In this document: in pieces, positions 28,159 to 39,505 of the stretch | Numbering within the stretch: the stretch's first letter is position 1 | Layout of the letters: every line of letters starts with the position of its first letter | Source of the DNA: Psoroptes ovis | Lineage: Eukaryota > Arthropoda > Arachnida > Sarcoptiformes > Psoroptidae | NCBI GenBank assembly: GCA_002943765.1 | Contig: PQWQ01000018.1 | Location: forward strand, 581,501 to 645,500 | DNA length: 64,000 bases | Direction: 5' to 3' | Notes under the pieces: model-generated | What the model was told of the DNA's origin: nothing | The model's input: the letters and a program-made list of their open reading frames with translations, nothing else | The model's database searches: none | Translations under genes and position numbers: made by a program

Positions 28159-31100
28159 CATTTTCAAAATTGTCAATTTGAAAAATATTCAATTTTTCAA
28201 TTGGCCAAAGGTGATGTTTTATTTTTTTTTTTTTTCGTCAATCGAACCCTATGCCCTAAAAATATTTTGAAATTTCATACGTTGAAGTCAAGTTTCATAT
28301 GTTGAAATCGAAATTTTCATCGGAAAAATTTTCCCTGAATGCATCCACTTGAAAAATTTGAAATTTTCAATTGGAGATTTCAAAAATAACATTTAAGGAT
28401 CGGACCCAATGAAAATTTTCCAAAACAATTCAAAATCGATCGACGAAATAAATGGTAAACTCACTTATGAATTAAATGATCAAACAAAGCCAATTTGTTT
28501 CATATTATTATTTCAAGTTTCACACATTTTGACTTTTTCTCTGGCCAATTTTCGAAAAATTCATTGCTCAGACTGTGTGTCAACTTTAAATCTTTCAATT
28601 CAGTCAACTTGATTGCTTTGGTGATTGGTTGATGAAAATCAGGCTGCAAAAAGTGCTAAATGTTCATATTCAATGTGTGATTCGTAATTTGCCAAATCAA
28701 AATTTGAACAAACTTTTTGACTTTTTGATTCATTCACACACTCAGAAATACATACAAAAACACTGAATAACAAAACACACCAATCGTTGATTCACACACA
28801 AACAATACACGATCATCATCATCATCATCGATTTATTTCAACTAACCGAACAATGTATGTGAACCTAGTTTTTATTTTCAATTTTTGACTAATTGTGACA
28901 TTTATTTCATTGTTTCTTTGTTAAATACGTTCTTTTTTTTTTTGTTCTGAAGGCCCCTTACTTGTGAATTGTTTGCTTGTCAAAATTTTGTTTTTTTTCT
29001 CAGTCTCTTTATGGTCTCTATATTTCTGTTTGTTCCATATAAAGCTCATTATTATACGCTAATTGATCTGAATATTCAATATGATTTCCGTTGCAAATAG
29101 ATTCAACAATTTAATACATGGGTAGCAATTTGCAATTTGTTGGGTGAAATTAAATCAACTGTGAACCGCAAAATAAATCAAAAAATTTGAAATAAAATGA
29201 AAATATTCTAATTGGTCGCTGTAGTTGTTTGTTGGTGTTGACAAGGTCATCAAACGATGAGAATTAATGGAAATCGCTAACCAAGCCAATTAACGATTGG
29301 TTCAATGAATTATAATTGATTTTTGGTTAATTAATTGCCATTAATTAATTGTAATTGTAATTATTAAGCAGAAATTAATCATAATTCACTCGAAATTCCT
29401 CTTGAATTTTCTCAAATTTTTTGAAAATTTCAAAAAATATGTAAAACACAGATGGTTTTTTTTTCAAATTCAATTCAATTCAGATATTTTGATTCAACGA
29501 AAATTGGTTTTTGAATTATGAATCAAAGATATTAAAAATATCAAATTTCAAAGAAGAAAAATAATTTTTTGACCAGTAATTTTTGACTTGTCAAACCTTT
29601 TTTCAATTCTTTTCATTTTTGAAAAATAAATACCAAGATTTACCAAATGATTCACTCAAAATTCACTTAAAATGGTTCACAAATTTGCTACAATTTCAAA
29701 GTTCATACAATCAATCGCTACTTGCACACACACTCACTCACATACACAAACAGAAGCCAATTTCATCACATTTGGATTTGTTATGGGACCATTTCTCATT
29801 GTTGTTGTTCCAGTTAGCGGTATATGTTATAATACAAAAAGTCGATAATTTGCGAAAATTTTTTTGTGAAAAAAAAATTCAAAAATTATTTGTGTTTATT
29901 TTGCTATTTGTTTGATCTAAAAGCGCTCTATCTTTGTATGCTAAAAAATGGCCAAAACGGCATATCGATTTCATTAAATAAAATGAAAATCATATTTGAA
30001 AATCAGGGAAAAACCGCCTGAAACCATGTAGAAAATTGATTTCCCATCTATTTTTTTTAATGGAAAATTTTCTCTCTTTTTCATTCATATTCATTTCTAT
30101 TTTCACAAAAATGTAATTTGCTCGATTTTTTTTTTCGTTGTTGTTGTTGTTGTGAACCACTTGAATCATTTAACCGTTAAATGTCATCGAATTGCTGTGT
30201 TTGTTTGTTTGCTTGCTCTCTCGCTCTTTTGCTTATTTTACATTCATTTGGTAACACTTGGTGTGACAAAATTGTGTAAAATGTGTGTGTTTGTATTTGT
30301 GAGTATACAAATAACAATTTCAAGTTGTTTTATTTGTCATGTGTGTGTATGTGTGTTTAAATTTGATGATGACAAATAGTGGAAAATTTAGCAAAGAAAA
30401 AAAATTCAATAATACGAAAATAAATGTCAAAAGTTTTCTGTGTAAAAGTATTTTTTTTTTCTATTTGCCATTTCAAATGCTTGTTATGTATGCTGTATTT
30501 TTCATTTGCTGATAAGAGTGTTTTTTTTTCTCCGTGTTTCAGCATTCATTCATTCATTCATTCAGCAAACAAACACAATTTCACGATTGCAAATTGTCAT
30601 TTCATTCATTCATCGTTGTTGTTGTTGTAATAATAATAATAATAAAAGCCAATTTTGTCGACCTTAGAAAAAGCAAAAGGTTTTCAATAGAGCACCACAC
30701 CATACCAAACCAAACGAGAGAAAAAAAAAGGACAGAAGCTAACAATATTTCGGGTAAATTTTTTCGTTGCCTTTTGTCGTTTTTGTTCAGAGGTTAGTGT
30801 TGTTGAGGAGAATTATAATCGAAAAAAGGCAAATTAAAATAGATATATTTAACGTAAATCGTCCGTGTAATTTCATTTTATTTTCAATTTCATTTCTTAT
30901 TATTTCATTTTCTTGATTCATCATAATTTCATTATTAATTTCTCGATTATTATTATTAATATTAATATTATTTACGGTGTTTTTTGATAACAAGCCAAAA
31001 TTGTAAATTGATATTGAGATTTTCTTCTTTTCAATTCATTCATTCATTCATACATTCAATTATTCATTAGAATCAATTATGAAATAACGATATTAACGAT

Positions 31101-32925
31101 ATAATAACTGTGTAACAACGACAAACAGAACAAAATAATAGTTTAAGCTAATTTTTAGGTTATGAATTTTTTCTTCTTTTTTTTATTTTAATTGAAATCA
31201 AATTTTATAATTTCAATAAATGGATGAATGAATGAATGAAATTGAATGTAACAAATTGATAATCGATATACCAACGCACACATCATCGATCACAATTTCA
31301 TTCGTGGAAATGTGTTTGTTTTTTTTTCAAAAAGGACAAATAATAACCAAAAATTTAAATTTTCACCATTTTAAATAGGCCATTCTCAATATGTGTATGT
31401 AGTATTGTTATATTGTTAAATGTATTTGACATGAAATAAATTCAAGTGGCTGGCTGTTGTTGTTATTTTTTGCTATTTCCTGTTAAATCGATTTCGAATA
31501 TATATATTTCGCTGCTATGAATTCAAGTATCCATATCGAAATAAAAATTTTAAAAAAATACAATACAAATTTTGACACTTGAACCAATTGGTATTATTAT
31601 TAAATTTTTTCGATATATTTTCAATACGATTTTTCTTAATTCATATTTCGTTATGGTTTGTTGTCGTTGTTGTTGTTGTTGTTTGTAGATGTCATTTCAA
31701 TTGGCTTGAAAATGGATTTCAATATTTTTTTCAATTTGTTTCTTTTTGTTTTGTATGCTATTTTTCGAGTGGGCTTCTGGATCTGCTTCAATTTTATTTT
31801 TCCATAGTCTTCTTTTCTTTATTTGCCTACTTTTTATCATTTTATGGTCATCAAATGAAATTTCATGAATTTATTTCTCTTTTTACACTTGAAAATTGTT
31901 TTATATAATAATAATAATAATAATAATAATGATAATCGATGATTTTGTATCAAAATTTTGGTATTAAATCCTGTGTTTCAATTCATTTTCACATATTCAA
32001 TTCATTTTGTCGATGAAAAGCGTAAAATTTAGAAACAAAAAAAAAGGAAAGAAAGAAATAAGTATCATTCTTAATGTAGAAGAATACTTGAATATTTTGT
32101 TGTTGTTGTTGTTGATGATCCAGAAATAAAATGGTAGTTCACATAGTTATTCTGTTTGTTTATTTATTTGTTTGCTTGCTTTTGAATAGTTATGATCATC
32201 AATTTTTATTCCATCTCATTTGTAAATACATTTCCAAAATGAATGCAATGAATCCATTTTGATAAACAGCCAAATGTATAAAACAAATGACAATTATTTT
32301 CATTTTTTTTTTTCGTTTTGGTTCGTGATAAGAATTTTTTCTGTGGACAATTTCAAATGACTAAATGGAAATTTTCTGTTTCCATTTCTTTCTTTAGAAT
32401 TTTCTGATTCATGATGATTATGATTATTGTATACATGAATTCAATATGATTATTGAAAAGTTGAAGCATGAAAATAGAAGAAAAAAGCACACACATTGGA
32501 TTATATTATGATGATGATGATGATTATGATGAAAAATCGGTCAATAAATCTATTGGAAATCTTTGGAAATTATCATAAATTTAATGGAATAAATAAAAAT
32601 AATAATATTGAGCGAAAAAAAAGAAAAGCGGAAAACTAAACAATAAATCGTTGTCATCATTATTGTGGTTTTGCTTTTTTGTTTTGTTGGCTTTTTATTC
32701 CATCGTTGTTGAAAGGTAATGATTTTTTTATTTATTTCATAAATGAATGATAAATGTTGTAAATGCACAATTCACAGAATTGACCGATTGCTGCTATATT
32801 TTTCGATAAAAATATATCATTTGAAAAAAATCAATAAGCATTGAAGCATAAACCAAACACGAATACTTGTTAAAATTTTTCAAATGAACAGGAAAAATAA
32901 AATGAAAAATTATTGATTGATTTAT

Positions 32926-33192
32926 TTATTTGTTTGTTGGTTTGGTATGATTCAGATGAAATTTATGGGAACCAGAAAATTTTCTTTTCTCGTATTTTGC
33001 GTTCATTTGATTTGATTCTGATTTTATTTTAGTTTTTGCTTTTTCATTCAATTTGCCAATATGATCATAAATCATTGATTTCATTGATTTATTATCATTT
33101 TCAATGAAAAAATATTTTTCTGGACAAAAATTCCACAAATTCAGATTCGGATGTTTTGATGAAATTCGAAAAATCTGGTCCAGTGCCGCCAT
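32926..33192 (-). CDS. Small uncharacterised protein, 88 aa
   Basis: A single-exon frame from ATG at 33192 to TAA at 32926. I do not recognise the protein. It begins MAALDQIFRISSKHPNLNLW and has a basic Lys-rich second half, without a membrane segment. The start lies in AACAGATGGCGGCAC, close to the TISU element (SAASATGGCGGC) used by genes with very short 5' UTRs, and it also fits a CTCF-like core. AATAAA overlaps the stop. The ATG lies 237 bp from the EMC1 start on the opposite strand, a typical shared-promoter layout. The frame extends upstream to a non-ATG codon, so a longer first exon is possible. It is likely real, but its function is unknown. Confidence 0.5.
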   Translation of the reverse strand: MAALDQIFRISSKHPNLNLWNFCPEKYFFIENDNKSMKSMIYDHIGKLNEKAKTKIKSESNQMNAKYEKRKFSGSHKFHLNHTKPTNK

Positions 33193-33429
33193 CTGTTGAC
33201 TAAAAAAATTACGCAAATTTTTTTCGGCGATTAATCGATACAATCGATTTATGTAACATGTTTTCGCAAAAAAAAAAAAAATTCTTCAATGATCAATGTT
33301 TATGTCATGTTTGCTGAATAATAATTATTTTTATTTATTGATCAATTTTTTATGGTTGATTGGAATAAGGTTTGCAAAGGAAAAAAAATTGAATAAATCA
33401 AATAATTAATTAAATCACTCAATTTAACA
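33193..33429. promoter_or_regulatory. Putative bidirectional promoter (88-aa gene / EMC1)
   Basis: These 237 bp separate the divergent start codons of the small minus-strand gene and EMC1. The region is AT-rich with a poly-A tract. No TATA box is assigned. The call rests on divergent spacing only. Confidence 0.45.
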
Positions 33430-36400
33430 ATGAAACATTTCAATGAATTAATATTATATGTGATAATATTGAAATTATTTTGTCAATTCGTCGATTGTTT
33501 ATATGAAGATCAAATCGGTAAATTTGATTGGCGTCAACAATTTATTGGCCGTGTTAATCATGTATTAAGAGCTTCAGGTATGTTTTTCCGTATTAACAGG
33601 TATTTGATCTAACTTTGATTTTATTTGCAGATATTTGGCAAGATCATCAATTATTAATCACATCCTCACATAGTGGTGCATTATCAGGTTTATATCTTCG
33701 TAATGGTACTATTAATTGGCGTAATTTATTGGAAACATCATCCATTGATTTGCTATCATCATGGCCAAAATCTATGGAATTTTCATGTCCAGTTTTGACG
33801 ATCAATGGTCATGGTCGATGGATACGTTGTTGGAAAACTTCAGGTGTATTGATTTCTGAACATTTTTTACCGAATACTTTCCTTAATGAAATAGAAACTA
33901 AGTCAAGGTTTGTATGAATTTCAATTTCTTCTGTTCAGCTATGATTGATTTGATTTTTTTTCCATTAGCGATTATGATTTGTTATTTGAAACAAATCGAA
34001 ATACTCAACAGCCGATGTTATTGATAGCAAAAATATCACGTAAATCATATTCAATTGAAATATTTCATTATGATTTTCGTCGACGGAAATTGGACATGGT
34101 CAATAAATTAACGGCTGGGAAATGGCTAGACAATGCCAAATGCTCATTTATCACCACAAATTATCTGCTGTGTTTAGATCAAATAAATCGTGATTTTTAC
34201 TTCATTAATCTCGAATCAACAAACAATAAACAATTCAAACAAATTCCATTATCAACATTTGGTTTGACTGTTGATCAAAATAATGAAACTGATAATTATG
34301 AAAAAATTTCCATACAACTTTTACCTGATATATCTGAGCATGATAAAACGACTACTATCTCAAATCAAATGAAATCAAAATATTTTGCATTAAATCTTGG
34401 CAACGGACAAGGCATTGTTTTGTTCAAGATTGTAGCCAATAATCCACCACAGTCACAAGAAGATACAAATGCATTAATACGTTTAGTAAAAATATTTCCT
34501 TATGCAAATCGTATGACAATCATTCCATTGATATCATCATCATCGAACAATGAATTCGATAATGAACAGCAGCCAATGGATTTTGGTGTTGCTGTAATGT
34601 TCACCAAACCAGACAGCATACCTTATGAAGATAAAAATGATGGAGAATATGAACAAAAAGTATTTGCAATTAAATTGGCCATTTTCCATTTAGAATCATG
34701 GACAGAGATAACATCGATATCATCAAAATCAATACTATTCGAATTTGGTGATAAACATCCATGTTCACCTATTTCATCTAACGGTAAATTGGTTAAACGT
34801 TTAAATAATCAATGGCAAATTGATAGATTTGAAATCATTCCAATTCGTACAATGATACAGCATGCAAATATACGTGCAATGAATCGTCAACGTAATCAAT
34901 TTAGATATACATATAAAATGTTGATAACAACCGTTGATGGTACAATGATTGTCACCAATTTGATGGGCAAAATTAATTGGTCACGTGAAGAATCATTAGC
35001 TGAAATAAATTCAATGATTATGATTGATTTGCCATTATCTGAAACCGATGCAACATTGGAACAAGAATATGAAGATAACATGAATAATAATCAATCAAAT
35101 AATAATATATTAACATTGTTTGTACAACGCATACGATCTCAGTTGATACAATTATTATCGTTAATGCGTCATATTCAACAAAATTTAATGAATTCAATGA
35201 TTTTATTGAAACGTATGAATAATAATCATGATAAACATCGTATCAATAATCAACAAGATGATATTGATGATGATAATCAATATAATTCAATGGATGATCA
35301 ACGATTGAGCAATGATGATTTCACTATTGATAATTCGAATGAATTATTAATTCGTGATTATTTTGGTTTTCATAAATTAATAATCTCAAGAACAAAAATG
35401 GGTAAAATATTTGCTATGGATACGATAACTGGCAATGTTATATGGTCAAAATATGAAAAATCATTATCTATTGACTCGAATGAAAATGCTAAATTTCCAA
35501 TTTGGATACAGCGTACTAATGCTCATTATCCATACACAGCAATTTGTACAATGATAAATGTGATTGATGATAAAACATTTTTATTATCATTTGATCCATT
35601 TACTGGAAAAGTTATTGATTCAAAATGGTTGCCATATTCTACAGTGCAAGCAATGTTAATACAAACAATACATGATGATGAATTCGTTTGGCCCCTACTG
35701 ATGATGGATTCACATCATAAATCATATTTATATCCTGATACTCCAACAATGAAACAATTATTTTCTCGAGTATCATCAAAACATTTTATGATGACATTGA
35801 ACGAAACAAATGCAATGATTAGCGGTTATAGTTTTGCACTTACAAATGATAATAAAGACCTAATCACCATTCGTAATTGGAATTATCATTTGCCACATGA
35901 ATCGAACAAATTAATATCGATAAAAGCAATATTTAAACGTTCATATGAAAATGTTCATTCACAAGGTCGAGTATTAGGTGATAGAAATGTATTGTATAAA
36001 TATTTGAATCCAAATCTTGTAGCAATATTGATTGAATCATTAGATTCACAAGACAAATGTAAGTTATCTGTCTCCATTGAGAATATTTCTAAATAGCTTT
36101 AATCTCTAATTTGTTCAAAATAACTCATAGCATACATTACTATGTATTTAATTGATTCAATAACTGGAAATATAATATATTCAATTGTACATAAACGTAC
36201 CAAATGTCCATGTCAAATTGTACATTCGGAAAATTCAATTATTGTAAGTTTGATTATCATTTTTACAAATGTAATTAATTGAGATTTTGTTTTTTTCTTG
36301 ATCAGTATTCATATTATAATGATAAAATGAGACGAAATGAAATATCATCAATCGAATTATATGAAGGCTATAATCAAATAAATTCGACTGCATTCTCATC

Positions 36401-37042
36401 ATTTGGCCGAGATTTATGGTCAATGCCAAATGTTGAACAAAAATCATTCATATTTCCTACTGGTATCGGTATTATGACTGATACCGAAACATTGAAAGGT
36501 ATCACAAGCAAACATATCTTAAGTAAGTGTATAAATCGATCGATTAGAATGAATATTAATTAAATTTTTATCCCTTTAAGTTTCATTGCCGACTGGTGGT
36601 ATACTGGAATTACCACGTGCCTTTTTAGATCCACGTCGTCCAATACGTCCAACACAAGAACATGCTGAAGAAGGTTTAATACCATATGTACCTGAATTGC
36701 CTATACCATCGGAAACAATAATTAATTATAATCAAACTGTATTCGGTGTACGTGGAATCGTTACAGCACCGGCTAGTTTAGAATCAACATCATTGATATG
36801 TGTTTATGGTATCGGTATGTAATCATCATCATTATTTTCTCTCTTATTTCAATAATTGAAAATTTAATTATTTTATCATAGACATTTATTATACAAGAGT
36901 TACACCATCAAAAACATTTGATATCCTTAAAGATGATTTTGATCATTTATTAATAATGGCTGTATTATTATTGCTGATAACAATGTCGTATATTGTTAAA
37001 TATTTAGCATCGAAAAAATCATTGAACGCTGCTTGGAAATGA
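33430..37042 (+). CDS. EMC1: ER membrane protein complex subunit 1
   Basis: Exons: 33430-33577, 33631-33907, 33969-36058, 36131-36243, 36306-36522, 36581-36814 and 36882-37042. All introns are 53-72 nt with GT..AG, and joins are in phase, giving 1079 residues (human about 993). EMC1 is the large, mostly luminal subunit of the ER insertase that places tail-anchored and multipass proteins in the membrane. A signal peptide covers residues 1-23. The N-terminal YEDQIGKFDWRQQFIGR and the C-terminal half match the family closely: HSQGRVLGDRNVLYK, LNPNLVA, YLIDSITGN, IVHSEN, ELYEG, ALDPRRP-like LDPRRPIRPT, INYNQTV, LKDDFDHLLI. One transmembrane helix lies at about 1049-1068, and the end NAAWK resembles human NRAWR. 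An Asn/Asp-rich insert at about 506-592 explains the extra length. Confidence is high. Confidence 0.97.
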
Positions 37043-37219
37043 AAATAGCAAAAAATGGATAGAAATTCATGTTTCCTATGTTCATCCTAATCATAATCAT
37101 CATCAGATAATCGATTATTCTTAAAATATCACATTTGTGATGATCATATCTTCTGAGAAGAGAGAGAATCTGCATTTCAAAAAACAAAAAATTTAAAATT
37201 TGTGTCTAGTCAAAAGGTG

Positions 37220-37225
37220 AATAAA
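37220..37225 (+). terminator. Polyadenylation signal AATAAA for EMC1
   Basis: AATAAA lies 178 nt after the EMC1 stop codon. It is the first canonical hexamer downstream. Confidence 0.5.
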
Positions 37226-37827
37226 ATGATTAGTCGTTTGGTATAAACAATTGATAAATTCAAGAACATTTTTAAACAATTGAAAATTTTTTTATTTAAT
37301 ATTTGAAATGATTTCGTGCAAAAAACGATTTTTTTAATATCATCATCATTTTTTAATTAAACAACATAATCACATTCGATAATAATTATAATAAAAATTA
37401 TAATTATTTTAATTGATTTTCAGGCAAAAGTCAAGTTTTCTTTCTAAAAAAAAAAATTATCATTGAAAAAACATGAATTCTTTTTGTTTTTTTTTTGTTT
37501 TTTTTTGTTTGTTATCAAAAAAGATAATCTAATTGCATCTAATGGTAACCAAAGTGGTACCTATAAAAAAAATATCCATAAACAATGCACTATGACTTTT
37601 GATTATTGATTTTTAATTAATTTTCAATTGTATTTTGATTCCATATTTTTTTTTTGATAACACTTTTGTTTTCATTACTTTTAACAAAAACTGTTGAAGT
37701 ATGATCAAATGATTATTATTGTTTAAATTTAAATGTGCTTTACTCCCATTTTCGTCGATTTAATTAGTTAAAATTTGATTTACAAGTTGACTTTGTGCTT
37801 AATGAATTTCATTGTAATCAAAACAAA

Positions 37828-38757
37828 ATGACCGTAGAAGATTCAATTACAAATCATCAAATTATTTCAATAATATGTTCGAATAATCATCATCATAATA
37901 ATACTAATAATAACAATAATAATCAGAATGGATTAACATTGATGACACAATCATCAAGATCAATATCACATCCAAACATTTTACCATCAACAGTTGATAA
38001 TAATAATAATAATACTAATAATAATTATCGTTGTCCGCATCGTCTTGAAAATTATCGTGTACAAAGAAATCGAACAGCAACAAGATTATCGTTTACAATG
38101 CCATCAATACATAATAATTATCCGAATAATAATAATAACAATCAACAATCAAGACAACGAATAAATTCATTCAATGATAATATTCATCATCATAATGCAT
38201 TATATCGTACGAAATTATGTATACAATATTTATTCACAATAGCCATACGTTTCATACCGATATTGATATCGACGATCGTCATTATTTGTTTGTTAGCATT
38301 TTTAATTAATTTTCAATTTGCTTTAATCATATTCAATATAACATTGATGATTATTGTTTCGATTATAATATTTTTCATAATTTATACATTGATTATGTAT
38401 TACATTTATCGTAAACAATCAAATCGAATACATAATCATCATCATCATCATCATGATCAGCAACAACATAATTCAAATACAAATCAAATGCAAAGAAGAA
38501 ATCGTAGTTTTAGTACTAATCATTTACAACATACAAATTCACCATTTACGATTTCAAATAATTTACCATATCATGATGATGATGAAAACGAATGTTATAA
38601 TTGTCGTATGGAACGATTAAAAGCGACCGATTTACCACCACCATATGATCCACCGCCTAAATATGAAGAATTAAATGTATCACAATTGGAATCACATTGT
38701 AATAGTGTTAATACGCGTATAGATACAGCTACGAATAACGACGATGAGCACAGATGA
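37828..38757 (+). CDS. Membrane protein with two helices and a C-terminal double PY motif (309 aa)
   Basis: A single-exon frame. I chose the ATG at 37828 because the upstream in-frame extension starts with GTG. I do not recognise a named family. Residues 1-125 are Asn/His-rich and include RCPHRLENYRVQRNRT. Hydrophobic segments lie at about 141-160 and 165-194 as a helical hairpin, followed by a His/Asn-rich tail and an acidic patch with CYNC. The C-terminal region holds PPPYDPPPKYEELN (270-283): two overlapping PPxY motifs of the type bound by WW domains of NEDD4-family ubiquitin ligases. Both termini are probably cytosolic. The next gene (39092-39412) ends in the same module after a similar hairpin, so the two are probably tandem paralogues. 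AATAAA lies at 38905-38910. Confidence 0.75.
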   Translation: MTVEDSITNHQIISIICSNNHHHNNTNNNNNNQNGLTLMTQSSRSISHPNILPSTVDNNNNNTNNNYRCPHRLENYRVQRNRTATRLSFTMPSIHNNYPNNNNNNQQSRQRINSFNDNIHHHNALYRTKLCIQYLFTIAIRFIPILISTIVIICLLAFLINFQFALIIFNITLMIIVSIIIFFIIYTLIMYYIYRKQSNRIHNHHHHHHDQQQHNSNTNQMQRRNRSFSTNHLQHTNSPFTISNNLPYHDDDENECYNCRMERLKATDLPPPYDPPPKYEELNVSQLESHCNSVNTRIDTATNNDDEHR

Positions 38758-38790
38758 TGATTATAATCATGGTGATGAATGATAATCTCA

Positions 38791-38812
38791 TCAAAAAAAA
38801 AAAAAAAAAAAA
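38791..38812. repeat. Poly-A tract
   Basis: A run of about 20 A in the 3' region of the 309-aa gene. Confidence 0.85.
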
Positions 38813-38904
38813 ACAAATACTAAATCATTGAATGACATAACTATTTGAATCTTGATCCAATGAATGACTATTGAAATGTTTACATTCAATTTTTTGATAT
38901 TTCA

Positions 38905-38910
38905 AATAAA
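38905..38910 (+). terminator. Polyadenylation signal AATAAA
   Basis: The hexamer lies 148 nt after the stop of the 309-aa membrane protein and 180 nt before the next gene. Confidence 0.45.
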
Positions 38911-39091
38911 TAAATATGAAAAAATATTTGAAAATTTTCCCTGTTCAATTACACTTGTCATGGAAACAATCAATCAAGGAATTAAGAAAAATCGGGATGA
39001 ATAAAATCGAAAAAATTTTTGAGCTGAAACAAAATTTTTCAATTTTATTTTATTAAATTCACAAATACAAAAAAAAAAAAAAAAAATTATA

Positions 39092-39412
39092 ATGGAAACC
39101 GATATTTTGTTAACAATTATTCGTTTATTTATAATTCAAGTAATTTTGATAATATGTTTAATTATGTTTATTTATAATTTAATAATCAAATTTCAATTGA
39201 TATATGTGTGTTTATCAGTGATGTTGTCGATAATGTTGATTATAATTTCATTGCTAAATTATCATTATTGCCGCTATCTTTTCGATCGACCAGAATGGCG
39301 AATTTCTAATAATAATCATGATAATGAATTAACAAGTGATTTGAGCTATGATGATGATCAACCTCCAAATTATGAATGGCCACCAAAATTTAGTGAATTA
39401 AATTTGAATTAA
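39092..39412 (+). CDS. Small two-helix PY-motif membrane protein (106 aa)
   Basis: A single exon from ATG 39092 to TAA 39412. Hydrophobic helices lie at about residues 8-30 and 35-56. A cytosolic tail of about 45 residues ends PPNYEWPPKFSELN (91-104). This aligns without gaps with PPPYDPPPKYEELN in the gene just upstream; the second PPxY has become PPKF. The protein looks like a cut-down paralogue without the Asn-rich N-terminal half. A role as an adaptor for WW-domain ubiquitin ligases is inference from the motif. The gene converges on the minus-strand gene ending at 39506, with only 93 bp between the stops. Confidence 0.7.
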   Translation: METDILLTIIRLFIIQVILIICLIMFIYNLIIKFQLIYVCLSVMLSIMLIIISLLNYHYCRYLFDRPEWRISNNNHDNELTSDLSYDDDQPPNYEWPPKFSELNLN

Positions 39413-39505
39413 TTGCTTTCATCGAAACATTCGCAATAATTGACGGCGACTATTTTTAGACATGAAAAAAATATGAAAAATTTCATCTAAAACCCGAATC
39501 GAAAC

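Larger units (their letters stand above)
11248..32925. other. Gene desert of about 21.7 kb
   Basis: No exon with recognisable domain, codon pattern or credible splice partners was found on either strand. Longest open frames are 114-127 codons, with low-complexity or Phe/Lys-rich translations typical of random AT-rich DNA. The first 2-3 kb (to about 13.8 kb) presumably holds the promoter and 5' UTR of the RNF220-like gene and carries four (CA)n tracts. Further on there are two inverted-repeat elements (21982-22066, 28091-28158), GACCAA-rich patches and a (CGTA)n tract. Large 5' introns or distal enhancers of the flanking genes are possible. Confidence 0.55.

Noticed and set aside
30787..30993. 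Minus-strand 68-codon frame with Asn-rich start and hydrophobic end
   Set aside because: The start codon is not ATG, the sequence is low-complexity, and neither end has a convincing splice context or known relative.
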